Shown piece after piece: positions 25,224 to 34,700 of a stretch of 59,376 bases of DNA (positions are counted from its first letter, which is position 1; every line of letters starts with the position of its first letter). The notes below the pieces were generated by a model that worked only from the letters and a program-made list of their open reading frames with translations, did not search any database and was not told the origin of the DNA. A program made the translations under genes and the position numbers. The stretch covers positions 1-59,376 of the forward strand of contig CACWXP010000021.1 of assembly GCA_902764875.1 (NCBI GenBank), in the 5' to 3' direction. This stretch comes from an uncultured Eubacteriales bacterium. GTDB lineage: Bacteria; Bacillota; Clostridia; Christensenellales; Aristaeellaceae.

Positions 25224-26648
25224 ATGGGCGGATTTTTCGGGATTGCTTCGAAGAAGGACTGCATGCTGGACGTGTTTTTCGGAGTGGACTATCACAGCCA
25301 CCTGGGAACGCGGCGGGGCGGCATGGCGGCATGGGACAGGGAGATCGGGCTGCAGCGGAAGATTCATAACATCTGCAACGCGCCGTTCCGGACGAAGTTT
25401 GAGCATGTTTTTGAGGAGATGCGGGGCACCTCGGCGATCGGGTGCATTTCGGACGCGGATCCCCAGCCGCTGCTGATCCGGTCGAACCTGGGAACCTACG
25501 CGATCTGCATGACCGGGGTGATCAACAACGCGGAGGAGCTGATTGAGCAGTTCCTGAGCTTCAGCGGCGGGCACTTCGACAGCATGACCGGTGGAAAGAT
25601 CAACCAGACGGAGCTGTTCAGCGCGCTGATGAACCAGAAGAGCAACTTCACCGACGGGATCCGCTTCGCGCAGAAGAGCATTCAGGGGACGGCGTCCATA
25701 ATGATCCTGACCGACAGCGGCAGCCTGATCGTGGCGCGGGACCGGATGGGACGGCTACCGGTGGCCATTGGCAGAAACGACGACGGATACGCCGCGGCGT
25801 TTGAATCCTTCGCCTTCCACAAAACGGGGTTTGAGGACGTCGGCGAGCTGGGGTCCGGGGAGATCGTTGAGCTGACGGCGACGGAGATGAAACAGCTTTC
25901 GCCGCCGCGGAAGGAAAAGAAGATCTGCAGTTTTCTCTGGAGCTATTACGGATATCCGACCTCTACGTATGAAGGCGTGAACGTTGAGGAGATGCGCTAT
26001 CGCAACGGGGCAATCATGGCGGAGAACGACGCGGCGGCGGGAAAGACCGATCCCATCGACTACGTGGGCGGGGTTCCGGACAGCGGGACGCCCCATGCCA
26101 TCGGATATGCCAATCGGAGCGGGATCCCCTTTGCCCGGGCATTCATCAAATACACGCCCACATGGAGCCGGAGCTTCATGCCGGCCAACCAGACGGACCG
26201 GGACAAGATTGCGAAGATGAAGCAGATCCCGGTGAATGCGCTGATTAAGGACAAGAATCTGCTGTTCGTGGACGACAGCATTGTGCGGGGCACCCAGCTT
26301 CGGGAAACGGTTGAATTCCTCTATGAAAGCGGAGCTAAATCCGTTCACATGCGGAGCGCGTGCCCGCCGATCATGTATGCGTGCAAATACCTGAACTTCA
26401 GCCGCAGCAACAGCGACATGGAATTGATCGCCCGGCGGGTGATCGTGGAGCTGGAAGGCGAAGAGGGACTGCAATACATAGACGAATATGCGGATGGCAC
26501 CACCGAGCGGGGCAAAAAGCTGCGGCAGGCGATCTGCGAGAAATTCAACTTTGCGTCGCTGGAGTTCCAGAGCCTTGAAGGGGTGATCCGGGCCATCGGG
26601 CTGGATCCCTGCGAACTGTGCACCTACTGTTGGAACGGAAAGGAATGA
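25224..26648 (+). CDS. purF: Amidophosphoribosyltransferase, Cys-less N-terminus
   Basis: 474 residues with the PurF two-domain plan: an N-terminal Ntn-type glutaminase region (YHSHLGTRRGGMA) and a phosphoribosyltransferase domain with the PRPP motif LLFVDDSIVRGTQ. The C-terminus has CELCTYC, possibly part of an iron-sulphur site. The protein starts MGGFFGIAS, so the position of the catalytic N-terminal Cys of normal PurF (CGIFGI type) is Gly. Glutamine hydrolysis by the usual mechanism is therefore not expected. I recall a Cys-less PurF-like subfamily in Clostridia and Bacteroidetes. AGAGGAGAT supports the ATG. Confidence 0.88.
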   Translation: MGGFFGIASKKDCMLDVFFGVDYHSHLGTRRGGMAAWDREIGLQRKIHNICNAPFRTKFEHVFEEMRGTSAIGCISDADPQPLLIRSNLGTYAICMTGVINNAEELIEQFLSFSGGHFDSMTGGKINQTELFSALMNQKSNFTDGIRFAQKSIQGTASIMILTDSGSLIVARDRMGRLPVAIGRNDDGYAAAFESFAFHKTGFEDVGELGSGEIVELTATEMKQLSPPRKEKKICSFLWSYYGYPTSTYEGVNVEEMRYRNGAIMAENDAAAGKTDPIDYVGGVPDSGTPHAIGYANRSGIPFARAFIKYTPTWSRSFMPANQTDRDKIAKMKQIPVNALIKDKNLLFVDDSIVRGTQLRETVEFLYESGAKSVHMRSACPPIMYACKYLNFSRSNSDMELIARRVIVELEGEEGLQYIDEYADGTTERGKKLRQAICEKFNFASLEFQSLEGVIRAIGLDPCELCTYCWNGKE

Positions 26649-26652
26649 GCGC

Positions 26653-27696
26653 ATGAACAACGAATCACGATCGGAAGCATACGCCGCGGCGGGGGTGGAT
26701 ATTACCGCCGGATACCGCAGCGTGGAACTGATGAAAAAACACATTGCCCGGACGAAGACGCCCGGGGCGGACACGGACGTGGGCGGCTTCGGCGGCTTAT
26801 TCCAGCCGGATCTTGGCGGGATGGCGGAGCCGGTGCTGGTTTCCGGAACGGACGGCGTGGGCACAAAGCTGAAAATTGCCTTCCTGATGAACAAACACGA
26901 CACGATCGGCATAGACTGCGTGGCGATGTGTGTGAACGACATCATCTGCTGCGGGGCACGGCCGTTATTCTTCCTGGACTATATCGCGTGCGGAAAGAAT
27001 GTGCCGGAAGTCATTGAGCAGATTGTGAAGGGTGTATGCGACGGATGCGTTCAGGCCGGATGCGCCCTGATCGGCGGGGAAACAGCAGAGCATCCCGGGA
27101 TGATGCCGGAAGACGAATACGATCTGGCGGGATATTCCACGGGGATTGTGGACAAGGCGAAGGTGATTGATAACCGGACCATGCAGGTCGGGGACGTCGT
27201 GATTGCGCTGCCGAGCTCCGGCGTTCATTCCAACGGCTTCAGCCTGGTGCGGAAGGTTTTCGACATCGAAAACGCGGACCTGAACGCGCCGGTGGCGGAG
27301 CTTGGGGGGAAGAGCCTGGGCGAAACACTGCTTGAGCCTACGAAAATCTATGTGAAGCCTGTGCTGGCTTTGCTGCGGGAAGTGGCAGTACGGGGCATCA
27401 GCCACATCACCGGCGGCGGCTTTTATGAGAACATTCCGCGGTGCATCCCGGACGGACTGTGCGCACGGATTGAGAAGAACAAGGTGAAAGTGCCGCCGAT
27501 TTTCGGGCTGATTGCCGATCGCGGCGCCATCAGCGAACACGACATGTTCAACACCTACAACATGGGCGTGGGGATGAGCGTTGTGGTTCCGGCGGCGGAG
27601 GCAGAGAAGGCGCTTCGGATTCTGGCGGAAAATGGCGTGGACGCCTATTTGATCGGGGAGATCGTGCGCGGAGAGCGGAAGATTGAGATTGTGTGA
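26653..27696 (+). CDS. purM: Phosphoribosylformylglycinamidine cyclo-ligase (AIR synthetase)
   Basis: 347 residues; closes FGAM to AIR with ATP. The motifs VSGTDGVGTKLKIA, DCVAMCVNDI, GGETAEHPGMM and THITGGGF-like SHITGGGFYENIPR are as expected, and the length is normal. It starts four bases after the purF stop, with AAGGA overlapping that stop, so translation is probably coupled. Confidence 0.96.
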   Translation: MNNESRSEAYAAAGVDITAGYRSVELMKKHIARTKTPGADTDVGGFGGLFQPDLGGMAEPVLVSGTDGVGTKLKIAFLMNKHDTIGIDCVAMCVNDIICCGARPLFFLDYIACGKNVPEVIEQIVKGVCDGCVQAGCALIGGETAEHPGMMPEDEYDLAGYSTGIVDKAKVIDNRTMQVGDVVIALPSSGVHSNGFSLVRKVFDIENADLNAPVAELGGKSLGETLLEPTKIYVKPVLALLREVAVRGISHITGGGFYENIPRCIPDGLCARIEKNKVKVPPIFGLIADRGAISEHDMFNTYNMGVGMSVVVPAAEAEKALRILAENGVDAYLIGEIVRGERKIEIV

Positions 27697-27777
27697 CGCG
27701 GTATGAGGTTCCGGGTTTTTCGGGGCCGCGCTGTGACGCGGCAGTGATTTGCGGACAGAGATCAGGAGATGAAACGG

Positions 27778-28398
27778 ATGATGAACGGAACGAAGGCGCG
27801 GATTGCGGTGCTGGTATCCGGAGGGGGAACCAACCTTCAGGCGATTCTGGACGCGGGAAACCGCGGAGAAATTCCCCACGGGGAAGTGACGCTGGTGGTC
27901 AGTGACCGGGCAGGGGCTTATGCCCTGGAGCGGGCCAGGAACGCGGGGATTCCCGCCCTGGAGATCAGCAAAAAGGCATGCGGCGGGCAGGCGGCTTTTG
28001 AGGAAAAACTGATGGCCGCGCTTGAGGAAAACCGGACGGACGTGATTGTGCTGGCCGGGTTCCTGAGCATTCTGACGGGGAACTTCACCGGGAAATATGC
28101 CCGCCGGATCCTGAACGTGCATCCCAGCCTGATTCCCAGCTTCTGCGGCGAGGGATTCTACGGACTGAAGGTGCATGAGGCGGCGCTGGCGCGGGGCGTG
28201 AAGGTAACCGGCGCGACGGTGCACTTTGTGAACGAGATTCCCGACGGCGGAGAGATCATCGCCCAGAAGGCGGTGGAGATCCGGGAAGGAGACACGCCGG
28301 AAGTGCTGCAGCGCCGGGTGATGGAGCAGGCGGAATGGGTGATTCTGCCGGCGAGCGTGGAGAAGGTATGCGCCGCGCTTGCGCGGGGTGCTGAATGA
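27778..28398 (+). CDS. purN: Phosphoribosylglycinamide formyltransferase
   Basis: About 206 residues; transfers formyl from 10-formyl-tetrahydrofolate to GAR. VLVSGGGTNLQAIL at the N-terminus and the catalytic NVHPSLIPSF with the later GATVHFVNEIPDGGEII are diagnostic. AGGAG (27764-27768) is nine bases before ATG 27778; ATGs at 27769 and 27781 are alternatives. An 81-base gap separates it from purM. Its folate cofactor can be made by the fhs product at the end of the operon. Confidence 0.94.
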   Translation: MMNGTKARIAVLVSGGGTNLQAILDAGNRGEIPHGEVTLVVSDRAGAYALERARNAGIPALEISKKACGGQAAFEEKLMAALEENRTDVIVLAGFLSILTGNFTGKYARRILNVHPSLIPSFCGEGFYGLKVHEAALARGVKVTGATVHFVNEIPDGGEIIAQKAVEIREGDTPEVLQRRVMEQAEWVILPASVEKVCAALARGAE

Positions 28399-28461
28399 GG
28401 GCAGAACGCGGAGAACGAAAGCAAAGAGATCATTGAAATAAGAAAGCGGAGGGAAAAGAGC

Positions 28462-29181
28462 ATGGACATCTATCGGATCAACACCATCGAGGAACTGCTG
28501 GCGGACAATACCTATCCCGGACGGGGCATCATCATCGGCAAGACGCCGGACGGTGCCAAGGCCATGACTGCATATTTCATCATGGGCCGCAGCGACAACA
28601 GCCGGAACCGGATTTTCACCGAGAAGAACGGCGAAGTGTTCACTGAACCTTTTGATGCCAGCCGCGTGCAGGATCCGAGTCTGATCATCTATGCGGCGAT
28701 CCGGCAGTTTGAAAACAACCTGATCGTGACCAACGGCAACCAGACGGATACGATTTACGACGGGCTGAAGGAAGGCAAGTGCTTCACGAAAGCCCTGGAG
28801 AGCCGTGAATTTGAGCCTGACGGCCCGAACTTCACCCCCCGCATCAGCGGTATGCTGACCTTCGGCGAAGGGGACTTCACCTACCAGATGAGCATCCTGA
28901 AGAGCGCTGACGCGGAAGGCAGCGCCTGCAACCGCTTCACCTGGAAGTATGCGCCGCTGAACGGTCTGGGACATTTCCTGCACACCTATGTGTGCGACGG
29001 GAACCCGATCCCGACCTTCCAGGGCGAGCCGGAACGCATCGCGGTGTGCGACAACATCGACGAAGAGACCGACCGGTTGTGGAAAGCGCTGAATGAGCAG
29101 AACAAGATCAGCCTGTATGTGCGGTACATTGACCTGAAAACCGGCGCCGTCGAAAACCGGCTGGTGAACAAGAACAAGTGA
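28462..29181 (+). CDS. purO: IMP cyclohydrolase, PurO type
   Basis: 239 residues resembling the stand-alone IMP cyclohydrolase family first known from archaea (PurO), with GRGIIIGKTPDGAKAMTAYFIMGRS at the start and NGNQTDTIYDGL and EPDGPNFTPRIS in the middle. It would close FAICAR to IMP. The next gene is an AICAR transformylase lacking the fused cyclohydrolase domain of ordinary PurH, which makes this assignment fit the pathway. GCGGAGGGAAAAG precedes the ATG. Confidence 0.88.
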   Translation: MDIYRINTIEELLADNTYPGRGIIIGKTPDGAKAMTAYFIMGRSDNSRNRIFTEKNGEVFTEPFDASRVQDPSLIIYAAIRQFENNLIVTNGNQTDTIYDGLKEGKCFTKALESREFEPDGPNFTPRISGMLTFGEGDFTYQMSILKSADAEGSACNRFTWKYAPLNGLGHFLHTYVCDGNPIPTFQGEPERIAVCDNIDEETDRLWKALNEQNKISLYVRYIDLKTGAVENRLVNKNK

Positions 29182-29242
29182 CCGCGCGGAGGGTATAGGT
29201 TTTAGGATGAAGGGAACGGACATTTGAAAGGAGAAACCACAG

Positions 29243-30427
29243 ATGAAAGAGTTTGAACTGAAGTACGGCTGCAACCCCAACCAGAAACCCGCGAAGATTT
29301 ACATGAAAGACGGCAGCGAGCTGCCGATCACGATCCTTTCCGGCCGTCCCGGATATATCAACTTCCTGGACGCCTTCAACAGCTGGCAGCTGGTGAAAGA
29401 ACTGAAAGCGGCTCTGGGCCTGCCGGCGGTGACCAGCTTCAAACACGTGAGCCCCACTTCCGCGGCGGTCGGCATCCCGCTGAGCGAAGACCTGAAGAAG
29501 GCCTGTTTCGTGGATGACATCGAAGGGCTGGACGATTCTCCTCTGGCCTGCGCGTATGCCCGGGCCCGCGGCACGGATCGGATGTGCTCCTTCGGCGACT
29601 GGGTTGCGATGAGCGATGTTTGCGACGTGACGACGGCAAAAATGCTGAAGCGGGAAGTTTCCGACGGCGTGATCGCTCCCGGATATACGCCGGAAGCCCT
29701 GGAGATTCTGAAAAGCAAGCGCAAGGGCAACTACAACATCGTGCAGATCGATCCCGACTATGTACCCGAGGTTCAGGAGACCAAGCAGGTGTTCGGCATC
29801 ACCTTCGAGCAGGGCCGGAACAACTTCGAGATTAACAGGGAACTGCTGAGCGACATCGTGACGAAGAACAAGGATCTGCCGGACAGCGCGGTTCGCGACC
29901 TGATCATTGCGCTGATCACGTTGAAATATACCCAGTCGAACTCCGTTTGCTACGCGGTGGACGGACAGGCAATCGGCGTGGGCGCCGGACAGCAGAGCCG
30001 CATCCACTGCACACGGCTGGCGGGTTCGAAGGCGGATACCTGGTTCCTGCGGCAGCACGGGAAGGTGCTGAATCTGCCCTTCCGGGCAGATCTGGGCCGG
30101 CCCGAGCGGGACAACGTGATCGATGGCTACATCAACCAGAACGAAGAAGACGTTTGCGCGGAAGGCAACTGGCAGAAGTATTTCACCGCGCAGCCTGCTC
30201 CCCTGACCGATGAAGAGAAGAAAGCCTTCCTGGCCACGCGGCAGAACGTGGCTCTGGGCAGCGATGCGTTCTTCCCCTTCAGCGACAACATCGAGCGGGC
30301 ATACCGCAGCGGCGTGAAGTACATTGCCGAGCCCGGCGGATCCATCCGGGACGACGCGGTGATCGAATGCGCGGATAAATACGGGATGGTCATGAGCTTC
30401 ACGAAGATGCGGCTGTTCCATCATTAA
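29243..30427 (+). CDS. AICAR transformylase, stand-alone
   Basis: 394 residues equal to only the C-terminal domain of bifunctional PurH: KYGCNPNQKPAKI, the catalytic FKHVSPTSAAVG, YTQSNSVCYAVDGQAIGVGAGQQSR and the closing FSDNIERA and YIAEPGGSIRDD. The MGS-like cyclohydrolase domain that normally precedes it is absent; PurO just upstream supplies that step. It transfers a formyl group from 10-formyl-tetrahydrofolate to AICAR. GAAAGGAG precedes the ATG. Confidence 0.93.
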   Translation: MKEFELKYGCNPNQKPAKIYMKDGSELPITILSGRPGYINFLDAFNSWQLVKELKAALGLPAVTSFKHVSPTSAAVGIPLSEDLKKACFVDDIEGLDDSPLACAYARARGTDRMCSFGDWVAMSDVCDVTTAKMLKREVSDGVIAPGYTPEALEILKSKRKGNYNIVQIDPDYVPEVQETKQVFGITFEQGRNNFEINRELLSDIVTKNKDLPDSAVRDLIIALITLKYTQSNSVCYAVDGQAIGVGAGQQSRIHCTRLAGSKADTWFLRQHGKVLNLPFRADLGRPERDNVIDGYINQNEEDVCAEGNWQKYFTAQPAPLTDEEKKAFLATRQNVALGSDAFFPFSDNIERAYRSGVKYIAEPGGSIRDDAVIECADKYGMVMSFTKMRLFHH

Positions 30428-30513
30428 TTTGAGGATGTCAGCATATAGGGTCAGGGTTACGGAGTCGGGAGAAGATTTTTAGAGATTGTTCACCGAAACG
30501 AGGTATTTCATTG

Positions 30514-31779
30514 ATGAAGATATTGGTTGTCGGCGGCGGCGGACGGGAACACGCCATCATTCAAAAACTGAAGGAAAATCCGGAGGTTACGGAGATCTTT
30601 GCTTTGCCCGGGAACGGCGGGATCGCCGCGGACGCAACCTGCGTTGCAATCGGCGCGAAGGATATCGACAGCATCGTGGCCTTCGCGAGGGAAAAGGGGA
30701 TTGACTACGCCGTGGTAGCGCCGGACGATCCGCTGGTGCTGGGATGCGTGGACGCGCTGGAAGCCATCGGTGTCCCCTGCTTCGGCCCCCGGAAGAACGC
30801 CGCTATCATTGAAGGCAGCAAGGTGTTTTCCAAGGATCTGATGAAGAAATACGGCATTCCCACAGCGGCTTACGATGTGTTTACTTCCCCGGAAGAGGCG
30901 CTTCGGTATCTGGAAACGGCGCCGATTCCAACGGTGGTCAAAGCCGACGGCCTGGCCCTGGGCAAGGGCGTGACGGTGGCCATGACGCGGGAGGAAGCCC
31001 GGGCCGCTGTTCGTGAAGCGATGGAAGACAAAAAGTTCGGCGAGAGCGGCAACCGGATCGTGATTGAGGAATACCTGGAAGGCCCGGAGGTTTCGGTGCT
31101 GAGCTTCACCGACGGGAATACGGTGATTCCGATGGTTTCCAGTATGGACCATAAGCGGGCGGGCGACGGAGATACCGGCCCGAACACCGGCGGCATGGGA
31201 ACGATTGCGCCGAATCCATATTACACGGAGACGGTGGCCGCGGAATGCATGGAGAAGATTTTCCTGCCGACGATCCGGGCAATGAAGGCGGAGGGCCGGG
31301 AATTCCGGGGATGCCTGTATTTCGGGCTGATGATCACGAAAGACGGACCGAAGGTAATCGAATACAACTGCCGGTTCGGGGATCCGGAAACACAGGTGGT
31401 ACTGCCGCTGCTGGAGAGTGATCTGCTGACGGTGATGCGGGCGTGCACCTATGGAACGCTGGAGGAATGCAAAGTAAAATTCCGGGAAGGGAATGCCTGC
31501 TGCGTGGTGCTGGCTTCGAAAGGATATCCGGGATCCTATGGCAAAGGATATGAGATTACGATTCCGGAAAGGCTGCGGCAGAATGTCTATGTAGCCGGTG
31601 CGGTGCTGAAGGACGGGAAACTGGTGACCGGCGGCGGCCGGGTGCTGGGCGTTACGGCAGTGGCGAAAACTTTGCCGGAGGCGGTGAAGGACGCTTATGC
31701 GATGGCAGAGCAGGTGACGTTTGAGAACCGGTATTACAGGAAAGATATCGGGGCGCGGGCGCTTAAAGCAGTGAAGTAA
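30514..31779 (+). CDS. purD: Phosphoribosylamine-glycine ligase
   Basis: 421 residues of the ATP-grasp type; makes GAR. The opening MKILVVGGGGREHAI, the VVKADGLALGKGV lysine loop, GPNTGGMGTIAPNP and the metal site EYNCRFGDPETQ are all present. CGAGG (30499-30503) precedes ATG 30514; a TTG at 30511 would add one residue. It is 86 bases after the transformylase, a gap that contains a G/T-rich spacer motif. Confidence 0.96.
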   Translation: MKILVVGGGGREHAIIQKLKENPEVTEIFALPGNGGIAADATCVAIGAKDIDSIVAFAREKGIDYAVVAPDDPLVLGCVDALEAIGVPCFGPRKNAAIIEGSKVFSKDLMKKYGIPTAAYDVFTSPEEALRYLETAPIPTVVKADGLALGKGVTVAMTREEARAAVREAMEDKKFGESGNRIVIEEYLEGPEVSVLSFTDGNTVIPMVSSMDHKRAGDGDTGPNTGGMGTIAPNPYYTETVAAECMEKIFLPTIRAMKAEGREFRGCLYFGLMITKDGPKVIEYNCRFGDPETQVVLPLLESDLLTVMRACTYGTLEECKVKFREGNACCVVLASKGYPGSYGKGYEITIPERLRQNVYVAGAVLKDGKLVTGGGRVLGVTAVAKTLPEAVKDAYAMAEQVTFENRYYRKDIGARALKAVK

Positions 31780-31790
31780 GGAGCAAAAAA

Positions 31791-34700
31791 ATGGTCTACA
31801 GAATCTTTGTGGAAAAGAAACCGGGACTGGACAATGAAGCGCGGGAGCTGCTGGGCGAAGCCCGGAACCTGCTGGGCATTACCGGGCTGGAGAAGGTCCG
31901 CCTGCTGAATCGCTATGACGCGGAAAACATGGATCCGGAACTTTTCCGGCGGGCGGTGAAAACCGTTTTCTCTGAGCCGCAGCTGGACATTGCGACGGAG
32001 GCGCCGAAGCTTGACGGGGCGACCGTGTTCGCGGTGGAATACCTGCCGGGTCAGTTTGACCAGCGGGCGGATTCCGCGGCGCAGTGCATCCAGTTCATCA
32101 GCCGGGGGGAACGGCCCCTGATTCGCAGCGCGAAGCTTTATGCCCTGTACGGAAAGCTGACGGCGGAAGAGATCGCGGAGATCAAAAAGTACGTGATCAA
32201 CCCGGTGGAAGCGCGGGAGGCTTCTCTTGAAAAACCGGAGACCCTGAAGATTGAATACGCGGTGCCCATGGAAGTGGCGACGCTTGACGGTTTTACGAAG
32301 CTGGACCGGGCGGGGCTTGAGAAGTTTGTGGAACAATACGGGCTGGCGATGGACGCCGACGATATAGCATTCTGCCAGCAGTACTTCCTGCAGGAAAAGC
32401 GGGATCCCACCATCACGGAGATCCGGATGCTGGATACCTACTGGAGCGATCACTGCCGCCATACGACCTTCCTGACGGAGATCGACGGCGTGGCGTTTGA
32501 GGATCCGCTGCTGGAGAAAGCTTACAGGGATTACCTGGATACGCGCAAGGCACTGGGCCGGACGAAGCCGGTGTGCCTGATGGACGTGGCGACGATCGCG
32601 GTGCGGGCACTGAAGGCCCGGGGCAAGCTGCCGAAGCTGGACGAGAGCGAAGAGATCAACGCCTGCACGGTGAAAATAGAAGTGGAGGCCGACGGAAAGA
32701 AAGAGCCGTGGCTGCTGCTGTTCAAGAACGAGACCCACAACCATCCCACAGAGATTGAACCCTTCGGCGGCGCGGCCACCTGCATCGGCGGGGCGATCCG
32801 CGATCCGCTGAGCGGCCGGGCATACGTCTACGGCGCGATGCGGGTGACCGGCGCGGCGGATCCGACCGTGCCCGTGAGCGAGACCATTCCCGGCAAGCTG
32901 CCCCAGCGCAAGCTGGTGACGACGGCAGCGGCCGGCTATGCTTCCTATGGCAACCAGATCGGCCTGGCCACCGGGATCGTGGACGAGATTTACCACCCCG
33001 GCTATGCGGCAAAGCGCATGGAGATCGGTGCAGTGGTGGCGGCGGCGCCGGCGGAGAACGTGCGGCGGGAGCGGCCCGAACCCGGGGACATTGTGATCCT
33101 GTTGGGCGGAAGCACCGGCCGGGACGGCATCGGCGGGGCGACGGGATCTTCCAAGGCGCATAACGCGCATAGCGTGGAAACCTGCGGCGCCGAGGTGCAA
33201 AAGGGCAACGCCCCCGAGGAACGGAAGCTGCAGCGGCTGTTCCGGAACGGCGAAGCGACCCGGATGATCAAGCGGTGCAACGACTTCGGCGCGGGCGGCG
33301 TGAGTGTTGCCATCGGCGAGCTGGCCGACGGGCTGGAGATCGACCTGAACAAAGTACCGAAAAAGTATGAAGGCCTGGACGGTACCGAACTGGCGATTTC
33401 CGAAAGCCAGGAGCGGATGGCCGTAGTCGTGGCAAAGGAAGATGCAGAAGCATTCCTTGCCCTGGCGCGGGAAGAAAACCTGCAGGCCTGCCCGGTGGCG
33501 GAAGTCAAGGCGGAACCTCGCCTGACCATGCACTGGAACGGAAAGACGATCGTGGATATCAGCCGCGATTTCCTGAATTCCAACGGCGCGCCGAAGCATA
33601 TTACCATTGCTCCGGCGAAACCGGAAGCCTGGCAGAAGAAGGCAGAGGGCTCCTTCACCGACAATCTGAAGCGGCTGGCCTCCGACCTGAACGTCTGCTC
33701 CCGCAGGGGCCTGAGCGAACGGTTCGACAGCACGATCGGCGCCGGCACCGTGCTGATGCCCTTCGGCGGAAAGCACCAGCTGACCCCCATCCAGGCGATG
33801 GCGCAGCTGGTGAGCATGGAAAAGAAGCACACGGAGGACTGCTCTCTGATGGCCTGGGGATACAACCCCTTCATCACGGAAAAGAGTCCTTATCACGGGG
33901 CATATCTGGCAGTGGTTGAATCGGTGAGCAAGCTGATCGCTAGCGGCGCGGATTTCCGCGATGTATACCTGACCTTCCAGGAATACTTCGAAAAGCCCGG
34001 GAAGGACGGAAAGCGCTGGGGCAAGCCCCTGGCCGCGCTGCTGGGCGCCTTTGAAGCCCAGATGGCGCTTGGGATCGCGGCCATCGGCGGCAAGGACTCC
34101 ATGAGCGGATCCTTTGAGAAACTGGATGTGCCGCCGACGCTGGTCTCCTTCGCGGTGACCATGGCGAAGACCGGCGACATCATTTCCCCCGAGACGAAGA
34201 AGGCGGGGAATAAGGTCGTCCTGCTCCGGACAAAGACGGACGCGGACGGTCTGCCGGAAACAGCGAGCCTGCTTTCAAATTTCGGGAAGGTGACCGCGCT
34301 GGTCCGGGCGGGGAAAGCCGTCAGCTGCTATACGCCCGGCATGGGCGGGATCCTCGGCGCGATCATGAAGATGAGCTTTGGTAACGGGCTGGGCTTCCGC
34401 TTTGCGGACGGCTGGAACGTAGAGGAGCTGACCGCGTGGCGGTACGGCGACTTCCTCGTGGAAGTTACAGGTGAAGCTGAAGGTGAACTGCTCGGCGAAG
34501 TAACAGACGACGGTCAGATTTCGATGGGTGGGGAAAGCGTTTCACTATCCGGACTGCAGAAAATTTGGGAGGACAGGCTGGAATCCGTGTTCGCCTGCAA
34601 TATTTCCACACCGGACGAAAAGGCGGAGAATGTTTCCTTTGAAGCGGTGAGCTGGCCGGCGCCGGCGGTGAAATGCGCAAAGCCCCGGGTGTTGATTCCG

